Source: Nephromyces sp. MM_2019 (Eukaryota > Apicomplexa > Aconoidasida > Nephromycida). From it: a stretch of DNA of 32,864 bases. Positions 22,766 to 31,352 of the stretch are shown here, one piece after another (position 1 is the first letter of the stretch; each line of letters starts with the position of its first letter). The notes under the pieces were generated by a model. It was not told the origin of the DNA. It searched no databases and was given only the letters and a program-made list of their open reading frames with translations. The translations under genes were made by a program, and so were the position numbers. The stretch is from NCBI GenBank assembly GCA_015657535.1, contig JADHZB010000753.1, positions 1 to 32,864 on the forward strand, written 5' to 3'.

Positions 22766-23527
22766 TGTTTTTGTTTTTTTTTTCTTTGTGTGTATGAGTT
22801 TGCTGGCGAATCTTTTGCTTTTTGTATTCCGTTGTTCTTTTTGTAGGTGTGGTGTTGCTTCGACTCTTTGTGCGAGTAGATTGCATCATATATGCAGACA
22901 CACACACATATGTTATAGTGTCCAAAGGGGAGTGGTGGCATATGCACCTCTTGCTCAAGTTGACTATCTTAAGCTGAGCGATAAATACTGTACGTTTTGA
23001 TATCCTTTTTGGTTATGAGTGTGCAACGCTGGTTGAAAATATGCTTATACGCTGTTTGCGTGTGTGTGTGTGTGTGCCATAATATCTTTTGATGGTGTCT
23101 GAGTAAGCATTATTGTGTGTGTTTGTTTTCTCAAGGGAAGAATTAGATAGATTTTTTATTGTGTTTTTACTGATTAAATCATATGAAGGATGAAAGCTTT
23201 TTTTTGCTTCATTACCGTATTATAAGGCCTGTCTATATCTTTGAGCTTGCCTGTTACTCAGTGTTACTGATTGTGTTTATGTGTGTGTTTTGGATTGGAT
23301 TGCCTCTTCAACTATTTGTGCTTGCGACTGTATGAGCATCTCGGATTGCCTCTCCATCTCTTTAATTGTGTATGTACAGCTTCTCTGATGGTGGTACTTA
23401 TTTTGCCCTAGTGCTTAAACCTATGAGTCGGTGTTTGTGTGTGTCAATCTCCCTATGATTTGTTGCGTCCTACATTATTAAACTTGAGCTTCATAACGAA
23501 GGAGCTTGCATTGTGTGGTTTTTTGCA

Positions 23528-23551
23528 GTGTGTGTGTGTGTGTGTGTGTGT
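23528..23551. repeat. (TG)12 microsatellite
   Basis: Uninterrupted TG dinucleotides about 0.77 kb upstream of the cyclin start codon. Confidence 0.95.
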
Positions 23552-24159
23552 ATTTAAAAGCTCTTAGAGTGAAAGTGGGAGCGTAAAGGTGTAGGTACTA
23601 GGGATAGCTTGCCTTGTAATCTCGGTGGTGAAGGATAATTTAGAGGAGCTCTGCGTTAGGGCACTATATCTACGCGCGCAGAAACACAAACAGAAACGCA
23701 CGCAGACACTCTCACAGACGCTCATGCAGACAGGCATACACATTATCTTTCTGTATAAAGAGCATCCATCTATAGCACACACTTTCTTATTTTTAGCAAA
23801 ATTTATAGGTTTTAGCGAAAGGGTGTATATTTGAGCTGCTCGCAAGAGAGAGTGAATGTATATACATCTCACACACAAAAAATCAGCTTTTGCTCGCCTT
23901 CACATACTTTATTCGTCTATGCTTCTTTGATCAAAGTGAAACACTCTTGTCCTCCTTTCATATATATGTGTGGAGCGGCTCCGCTTTGGGTGATTTCTAG
24001 TCGAAATTGAGGGTGGCGCACATACCTCTGTATAGGTACTTTGGCACGCTTATACTGAAACGAAAAGGGGTGAAACACCTACCTTGTAACACACACGTTC
24101 AGTATATCTTTGATAAGCACACTCAGCCTCTAGTGGCTACGCAATATATATCCTCAAAT

Positions 24160-24290
24160 AGCAACACACAAGGTACTCTCGAACTGTGCACACACAAGGG
24201 ATTTTTAAGCCTGTACACACAGGACGGCTTCTCAAACGTCTGCACACACAGGACGGCTTCTCAAACTTCGACACACACAATCTCTGATAT
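24160..24290. repeat. 29-bp CA-core direct repeat upstream of the cyclin
   Basis: ACACAGGACGGCTTCTCAAAC occurs twice with a 29-bp period (AGGACGG at 24221 and 24250), flanked by diverged units with CACACA cores. It ends just before a C10 run at 24303-24312 and the cyclin ATG at 24321. Confidence 0.8.
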
Positions 24291-24320
24291 ACGCACACGC
24301 ATCCCCCCCCCCTCCACCCC

Positions 24321-27313
24321 ATGTCTACTCACTTGTATTCTGAGGCCTTTTGCACCTATCATCCCAACCACCAGAAGCGAACCCTCCCAATATGCGAGCC
24401 GCTTCAGGGCCTATCAAAGAAGCCAAAGGGAGCCTGCACCTCTCCTTGGTCCTCCACCCCCGCTACACTGCAGAATGAGCAGCTCGAGAATATGCCACCC
24501 AATACCCTCAAGGGAGTCACAAACGCAAATTCCACCACCACCATCACCACCACAAGCTTGGAGGGCTCAAAGGGGATTCAGCTTTCACCTAGAAGTTCAA
24601 AATCTTCGCTTGACTACCTAAACACCCCTCAACCTGTGGCTTCCGAAGTGGTTTTAACATGTAATAAGGCTGTGTTCACCAATCTTAGCCCCTCTCCAAA
24701 GGCTTCGATCGCTGATTCTTTGCGAATTGAAGATGTAAAGACTGAAGACAGAATCGTTTCCTCACACTTTCCGCTACTTGCCAACCCTGCAGTCGACATC
24801 ATCAGCATAATTTTGATCCCGGATCGAAGCCGCTACTTTTCTCGCGATTATGGGATTGATAATCATCACAATGACTTTTGGAGTGGAACTTCTTACGAGC
24901 AAAGAGCTACGCACGTTGATAGGCTTCACCCTGGGCCCTATTTCATCAGCTTTAAGAGGCTTCCAGATGTGCATCGTACGTTAATCATGCACTATATGGG
25001 GCTTATGTGCGATCGAATGTACGTGATACCTTGTAGTGGATCGAGATGTTCCCGGTGCTTTTCATCAGTTGTGTGTGTGGAATCGGGTAATGCAGTACAG
25101 CATGGTCGCAAGACATGCAGAAAATGCACGTACGAGAGAGCTGTATGTGAGAATGTTGGAGGGACCGCAGGAAGAGGCGAGGAAGTCAAGAGAGAGGCTG
25201 ATAGGGGGGAGGGGGAATGTTGCAGCGATGCGAGTGGAACGAGCAGCAGCGATGCCCGAGAGATTGGAAAGAGAGAGGCTGAGAATGTGTGTGGCAACAG
25301 CGGAGTCGCACACTCAAATGCTTGCTACGAGAACTGCAGCTCCGTCATGAAGGAACCGACTTGCGATGTCGAGGAGCTGCCTACTGCTTCAAGGGTAGTT
25401 AACACACACAGACCTGTAGCCTTTCCACTAAACTCTCAATCTATGGCTACCTTCTCAATCACTGGACTGCTCTTTGATCGCTTCATGAAGATCGTAAAGG
25501 AGCATGATCGATCCTTCTTCGCCTTTCCCACGCAGCACGTGCTCTTCCCCTTTCATACACGTGCAATTTTCACCTCCAGCGAAGGAATGGTAGCTTTAAA
25601 CTACTTCATTGCTTTGTGCTGCCTGGCCTTAGCGGATCGCCACGAGGCTTTGAGGACTGTAGACTACGATTCTCTCTTTGAAACATCTAGATTATTGGGT
25701 ATAGGAGAAGCTTTCGCGCTAAGAAACAGTTGTATGCTTAGCATTCCAGAGATGCAGCAGCTAGAGAGTAAGATAGCCCACGCTTTGAATTGTCAGATTG
25801 GCTTAGCTACACCCTCCATCTTGGCAGAGAATTTGATGAGCTTAGTGGACGGTAAGAATGGAAAGAAGACGAGAAACAGCGGAACTAAGATGTGCGAACA
25901 GGCTCTAGAGGCTCACCTCTTGTTGAGGCTTGCGAGTATATACAGTAACATTGGGTTGTGCTTTAAACCTAGTGTGCAGGCCACAGCAGCTGCTCAGATT
26001 GCTTCAAGGGGGAATTTGAAGGTTACCTATTCAGGAAATGTAAGAGGTTGGGGGGGTATATGTTGGTGTGTGTGTTTGTATTGGTGTGTGCGTGTGTGTT
26101 TCCTGTAGGTGTTTGTATCACATGTGTCTATATGCACGTTTGGTGTGTTGTGGCGCCGATCTATGCTTGTCTTTTTGTGTGTACCTTGTGGTTTAACCAC
26201 CCTGCTATTCTCTCTGCATTAACTTTGCCTGGATTTTTAGTGGTGAGGAATGTCTTCAACGTCATTACTTTAAAGTGTTCAAAAACTGTGAAGATGCCTT
26301 ATAGCTTCTCTGCTTGTGTATTGTTTTTAGGTTAAAATAATACATACACACACACACACACACACACACGATAAAAGCTCTGATTTTTCTTTTGTTATTT
26401 TCTTTTCTAGTTGACACGAAATGCTAGTGGAAGCCTCTTTCTCAACGATCTGGAGAGCTGCAAGCAGTCGATGATGTCTCAGCTAGTTCGCTTGTTTCAG
26501 GGTTTTACAAAGAAGAAAGACTCTAGAGCCTCTATGCTTAATCGACTTTCTGATCATGAGATTGATATTGCAAAAGTAAGAGTAGATTTGGTTGTGTGCT
26601 TGAGAGGAAGTGGTATTCTTTTGTATTGTTTTAGTTGTGTGCAGTTTTTGTGTGCGTTTTTTCGATGATTTGTGCTTGTGAGTTTCAAGTTGGAATGAGA
26701 GGAGGTAGAGCTCTCTCTCGTTAGTTGTTTTTTTTGTGTTAAATTTGTGTGTGTGCGTTTTGTCTGAGAATTTCATACTTCCCAAAGCCTTTATGGTGTG
26801 TGTATCGAATGCTCTTGGTGGTTTTCAAAAAAATTGCTTCTGGGGTAGATAGCATATAAGGGGAGAGTAAACACCTGCTACCACCATAAATTTGGCTGTA
26901 GTTTCTGCTAAGGTTTCTGCTAGGGTTTCTGCTAGGGTTTCTCTGAGCTTCCTCCAGCACAATCTCTAAGAATTTTCTCTACAAATTCATTTCAATACCT
27001 TAAAACCTTCGTCGTATATGCATGTGTGTGTGTATCTTTGTATGTGTGTTTATCTGTCTATGTGTGTACATCTATGTGTATCTGTCTATGTTTTTATCTG
27101 TCTATGTGTGTGTGCTATCAGTATCGCAACTAATAATGCTTTCACACCAAATTTTCTCTTTGCATTAAACTTCTACACACTCTCATAATTCCTGCCATTT
27201 TCTTCTTCACTGTTTCTTTCGTATAGTGGCTCTCATCCCTCGAGTTTGGAGTTGAAGACTTCCTCCCTCGTATTGTAGCACGCTATCAGTCTTGTCTAGC
27301 GGCTGTGCGATAA
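24321..27313 (+). CDS. Divergent cyclin (two cyclin folds, large insertions), 3 exons
   Basis: Predicted regulatory subunit of a cyclin-dependent kinase. Exons are 24321-26039, 26411-26575 and 27227-27313 (656 codons), all phase 0, ending in TAA. The ATG is the first after an in-frame stop near 24285. Residues 1-150 are Ser/Thr/Pro-rich. The first cyclin fold is recognisable in pieces: helix 1 HRTLIMHYMGLMCDRM (218-233), helix 2 MATFSITGLLFDRFMKIV (375-392), helix 3 LNYFIALCCLALADRHEAL (426-444), helix 5 IPEMQQLESKIAHALN (475-490). ATPSILAENLM (496-506) leads into a second fold with LLLRLASIYS (533-542) and FKPSVQATAAAQIAS (548-562), the usual PS-x-xA-x-A signature. Exons 2 and 3 give the remaining helices. 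About 140 residues separate helices 1 and 2, normally a short loop, and include a Cys-rich patch (238-276). The cyclin call is firm; the subtype is not. Confidence 0.83.
26040..26410 (+). other. Cyclin intron 1
   Basis: Donor GGAAAT|GTAAGAG, acceptor TTTTCTAG|TTGACA, phase 0, 371 nt. It starts TG-rich and contains a (CA)n tract at 26346-26369 shortly before the acceptor. Confidence 0.85.
26576..27226 (+). other. Cyclin intron 2
   Basis: Donor GCAAAA|GTAAGAG, acceptor TTTCGTATAG|TGGCTC, phase 0, 651 nt. It joins HEIDIAK to WLSSLEFGVEDF, which reads naturally as the last helices of the second cyclin fold. It contains a 12-bp repeat (26901-26945) and TG/TATCTG repeats (27020-27115). Confidence 0.8.
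26901..26945. repeat. 12-bp repeat GTTTCTGCTAGG in cyclin intron 2
   Basis: GTTTCTGCTAAG, two perfect GTTTCTGCTAGG units and a diverged GTTTCTCTGAGC follow head to tail. TAGGGTTT appears at the joins and looks telomere-like, but the 12-bp unit and the intronic position argue against a telomere. Confidence 0.85.
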
Positions 27314-27457
27314 ATAGTCAAGATCCTACATTGATGCATAGCTTTTTGGAAATATATATATATATATGCATTTACTTATTTATTAGGGTTTTCTTGCACT
27401 CCAATTTGCTGGTTCTTTGTACAGTTGATGCTTTTTCATCATTTTTTAGCATCTTAA

Positions 27458-27663
27458 CGGCAGTTTGTGCCTCAGAAAACCTCATTTTCTACGAAAATAC
27501 AATGAGTGTGTGCGTTTGGATAGAGAAAAACCCCATGAAACGGCAGTTTGTGGCTCAGAAAACCTCATTTTCTACGAAAATACAATGAGTGTGTGCGTTT
27601 GGATAGAGAAAAACCCCATGAAACGGCAGTTTGTGCCTCAGAAAACCTCATTTTCTGCGAATA
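27458..27663. repeat. 83-bp tandem repeat, 2.5 units
   Basis: Units start with CGGCAGTTTGTG at 27458, 27541 and 27624. The first two differ at only one or two bases; the third breaks off after CTCATTTTCT. Each full unit contains GTGTGTGCG and GGATAGAGAAAAACCCC. Since 83 is not divisible by three, the apparent peptide repeats shift frame and it is not coding. It lies 145 bp after the cyclin stop, so it could be in the 3' UTR. Confidence 0.95.
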
Positions 27664-28611
27664 AACAGTCTCAGTGTGTTAATATATAAAATCCTCTTTA
27701 GTCTCTCAAGTTGGCTGATTTTATCCTGAAATTTCCAGTGTGTATGATGATGGCTTGTGTGTTATCTTTACACCTTTAATTTTTTTGTAAAAACCTTGAG
27801 AGGCCGGCCTTTCATAATGAAGCCTCTTGGCTTGTAGCGACTCGTTTAACAAGGGTTGCCATTCGTTGGTGATCTTTTTTTTAACACTTTATCTTCTCTC
27901 CTCGCGTGTGTTTCCTGGTGTATTTTTACTGGTTTATTTCCAGCTCATCTTCATCCGCCCTTACAGCTTCAAATGACGCCTTTCATGCTGTCATTTGTAG
28001 CTTCTTTCTCGCTTTTTTTAGGAACTTTCATCCACTTTTTCCTTCTTTGATGATCTTCAAAGCTTATATTTGAAATCCTCATCTTTATATAAACATTCAA
28101 AAGCGTGAAGTCATTGAAATGCTTAGTATGAGGTTCATCTCATCTTTGGCGTGATTTGCTCTCTTCAAACCGATGATTTGCTCGTTAAAAATCCAACTTG
28201 TTGAAAGAACCCCCTATAAAACTGCTGTTTGAGGTAGTTACGCACAGAGATATAACTAAAACAAGCCCACCCTCTGAGTAATATCTCCCTATAACTAAAG
28301 CCACGCTGATGCACACACCATGTAACCTTGCTTCTATTAGCCACTTTTCTTACGTAGTGGCTTTTCCCATTTGATAGTGTTCTCCTTGAACCCACCGCCG
28401 CACACACCTCTCTCGCCTTCAATTTACCGTCATCTCACCCCCCCAAGTATCTCTACCCTCCACCCTCTTCAATTCCTCTTCCTCTTGATAAAACCGTAGA
28501 TTCCATCTTTTAGCGTGTTAGTTTTTTCTTTGCACTATTATCCTTTGTGGCAATTTTCTGGCATTCGCAAGATCTACGCGCTATGACACCCCCCTTTATA
28601 ATGATAGCCTG

Positions 28612-28639
28612 TTTATACTATATATATATATAGTATAAA
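28612..28639. repeat. Perfect 28-bp AT palindrome
   Basis: TTTATACTATATAT and its exact reverse complement meet without a spacer, followed by a further ATATATATATG run. It could form a cruciform. Confidence 0.9.
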
Positions 28640-29294
28640 GATATATATATGTATATATCCGTTGATACAATGGAATAACTGTAGCCAAACTTGAACATAA
28701 AAGGAAGCTGCACACAAATTGATATTATCTTTGGTGGTGTGTGGGGGGGTGTGTTCGGGGGTATGCGTTTGGGGGTGTATGGGTGCGTGTGTGTGGGTGT
28801 TAATTTAAACCGTAGGAGTTCGTGCCTCAGTAGTGCTTATCTTTCCCCGTACTGCGCACACAAACTTCCATAAAGGCAAGTAATCAAATTTTTGGCTCAT
28901 CAGAAGGACTCAAGAAACTACAGATGGGTACACAACTCGCCGGATTGCGCGCACACACATGCAGCTAGACGCACACCAACTACTAGTCTAAGCTACTGTT
29001 TCGACAGTCTACCCTAATGTTTCTTCACGAGGGAGGGGCTCTGTGATAAAGCGTATGCACTGCATTCTTACTTAGTGCTTGTTAATAATAATGTTGACTG
29101 GATGAGTTATCGAACAATCTGCACACACAAGATATAACTTACAGAGCTCGCGTGATATACTCCTACAGTACAAACGACGTGTGTGTAGGCAGTACGCTTT
29201 AAGACTAAGCATGCACGCACTCTGTATGTTATAAAAGGGTGGGCAAGCGGAGGAGCGCGCACGATAGGTTTAAGACAGGCACACACACTCCGTA

Positions 29295-29415
29295 TTCATC
29301 ACACACTCTAGTCTTACATTCAACACACACTAGCTCTGTAGTTAACACACACGCTAGTCTTACACTCAACACCCACACTAGCTCTGCAATCAATACACGC
29401 TAGGGCTGTAAAGTG
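29295..29415. repeat. CA-core minisatellite with CTAGTCTTACAYTCAA units
   Basis: Units of about 24-29 bp alternate between CACACTCTAGTCTTACATTC and CACACTAGCTCTGTAGTTAA types at about 29302, 29324, 29346, 29372 and 29396. The alternation suggests that a two-unit block was duplicated. Confidence 0.75.
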
Positions 29416-29599
29416 GAAGCAACTGCCCGGTTTTGAACGGCGAAAGTTCTGAGGAAGCAAAGTGAGGGGGTGCCTCTCATGCGTGTAAACTTTGATCGCT
29501 GCGGTTCTGATTTTCTCTGATGCACTAGTATTATGTCTGTGTGGTGCTATGCGTGTGTGAGACCTTTTCGCGGAAGCGAGTGCTGGGATGCTTAGGTTG

Positions 29600-29750
29600 A
29601 GGCAATCGAATGCATCGTGTGTGTGTGTGTGTACGTGTGTGGGTGTTTGTGTGTGTGTGTATGCATCAGTGTGCATGTGTATCACAGTTGCACGTGTGTA
29701 CTACTATGCGTGAGTGCGTAAATCTGTAGGCCCGTATGTGTGTGTGCGGG
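29600..29750. repeat. TG-rich tract with TGCATG/GTACGTGTG interruptions
   Basis: About 150 bp of interrupted TG dinucleotides, immediately followed by non-repetitive DNA. No coding content is visible. Confidence 0.75.
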
Positions 29751-30087
29751 AGTTTTTGTTTCCATTTTGAGTGATTCACCCGATTAATTTGTTATGTGTG
29801 CTTTTTTCTCTTCACCTCCCCCCCTCTGGAACGTGTGTGCCTGTGTGTGCGGCTGCCAATGGTAGGCTGAATGATATGTTTCCTCATTGGAGCTTGGACC
29901 CTTTGCAGCGACTGAGCTTGTCGTCTTCATCGTGTGTGTGTTTCTAGTGATGCCCCGTGTGTGGTAAATACTCCTCCGCATACACAGTGACTATTAATGT
30001 TTCAGAAACACTCTAAAGAGGAGGTTTTTCTGCTTCGCTGTAGGCGGGAAATATAATCAAATTCAACGAAGGAGGAACTAACGCGAA

Positions 30088-30165
30088 GTTTCTTCATCTT
30101 CTTCATCTTCTTCATCATCATCTTCTTCAGCTTCTTCTTCATGATCTTCAGCTTCATCTCCTTTT
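30088..30165. repeat. CTTCAT/CTT polypyrimidine tract
   Basis: Imperfect TCTTCAT, CATCAT and CTTCAGCTT units on the plus strand, similar in composition to the tract in helicase intron 1. Confidence 0.85.
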
Positions 30166-30547
30166 TCTACCGTTTTTGTCATAAAATCGTCTCTTTGATG
30201 AAATTTTTAAAGAAAAATTCTCCTTTTTTCATGGTTTTCCTGAGTGATTTGTCGATAAAAAGATCCTAACGATGCGTGATTATCGCACACACGTAGTTTT
30301 CTGTACTTCACACCCACATTTTGTCACATCTTCCTTTCACACATGTTGGGAAGAACCGTCAAGTTTCTGTTTAATTTCAGCCATTTTTGAGGATGAAGAA
30401 GACGTTTTGATGTTTTGATACGCGTAATTGAGCTGAATTTAGCTTCAGTTCTGTGAGAGCAGATGAAGAAGAGAAAGAAGATGAATGTTATTTGTGGTGA
30501 AGCTGCTCGGGGTTTACTAGCTCTTTTGCATTTACTTGTTTAGATGA

Positions 30548-30559
30548 GTGTACGTACAC
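30548..30559. repeat. Perfect 12-bp palindrome GTGTACGTACAC, copy 3
   Basis: Same 12 bp as at 21168 and 21457, about 0.8 kb upstream of the Cox11 open frame. Flanks differ from the other copies. Confidence 0.85.
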
Positions 30560-31285
30560 GTTCTTCACTTCTCAATGAAAGCTTTCAGCCTGCTATTCGG
30601 TGTGTGCTACCAGAATTTTTTCTTTAAGAACATTCCTTTTTGAGCTACTCTAGGAATATGCTCAATTAGGCAAGGTTTGATGACTGTATGTGTTGAGATG
30701 GTGTGTGTGTGTTGAGTTAGTGTGCATGTTTTAAGGCATTGTGTGTGTGTTTTGAGCTGGTTTGTAGGCTTCTCTACTATGATATGCTGTTGATTTTGCC
30801 TAGTAAAAAGCTTTCATCTTTTATTGTGAACTTATTGGGTATCTTCTCGCTGAGATTTGCTGGTGGCTATCCCCTCCTACTTCATACTCTCTGGGTATAT
30901 ACCCAACTACGTGTAAAGGCTTAGAGGCAGATTCACGCAACTCCTTAAGAACTTGTGGTGTGTGTGTATGTCTCTACCTGCGTTTGCGTCCCTGTGTGTG
31001 TCTTTATATGATGGTGTGTGCCTGAGTGTGCCTGTGTATGCCTGTGTGCGTGCCTAAGTGCCTCTGTGTTTGTGACTCTGAGTGTTTGTGTGTGTATTTC
31101 ATCCCTGTGTGTGCGTTTTTGTGTGTCTTTATGGCTGTGCGTGTGCTCTTTTATATATTTTTGGTGCACTTTGATAGCGGTCAAGTTCGAGTGCCTGCAG
31201 TGTGGTTTTAAGTATGCTTAAATCTGCACACACATACCTGAGTAGTTCCTTTAAGGTGCTTTATGTGTACAAAGTTTCAATATAA

Positions 31286-31305
31286 GAATCCTCAAGGTAG
31301 GATTC
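31286..31305 (+). other. Short hairpin, 7-bp stem
   Basis: GAATCCT-CAAGGT-AGGATTC, a perfect stem with a 6-nt loop, 48 bp before the Cox11 open frame. It could lie in the 5' UTR. Confidence 0.4.
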
Positions 31306-31352
31306 AACTCTTCTTTTTACAAACGCATAAAAACCAGTACTTTTAATCGCTG

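Larger units (their letters stand above)
11646..24320. other. About 12.7-kb gene-poor, T-rich stretch on the plus strand
   Basis: No open frame above 143 codons and no recognisable domain on either strand. The plus strand is rich in T and TG runs, and splice-like sequences are common, for example GGCAG|GTATGTG at 21770. Together with the skew this would fit a long transcribed intron, untranslated region or non-coding RNA upstream of the cyclin. Short exons could be missed. No tRNA or rRNA was found; individual arrays are listed separately. Confidence 0.5.
27314..31352. other. Gene-poor stretch between cyclin and Cox11
   Basis: No open frame above about 121 codons and no family motif. An 85-codon minus frame (28165-28422) is basic and could be mistaken for a gene. 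A 121-codon minus frame (29320-29685) is His/Thr repeat translation. The stretch should include the 3' end of the cyclin transcript and the Cox11 promoter. Confidence 0.5.

Noticed and set aside
24007..24621. 204-codon plus frame overlapping the cyclin start
   Set aside because: It is a shadow frame extending through CA repeats and the C10 run; the cyclin frame alone continues into a recognisable fold.
26901..26945. Internal telomere repeat
   Set aside because: TAGGGTTT occurs only as the junction of a 12-bp unit and lies within a cyclin intron.
27458..27663. CRISPR-like array
   Set aside because: The entire 83-bp unit is repeated with no unique spacers, in a eukaryotic context.
30739..31221. 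Short Cys/Val-rich plus frames and the overlapping His/Thr-rich minus frame
   Set aside because: All are translations of interrupted TG/CA tracts.
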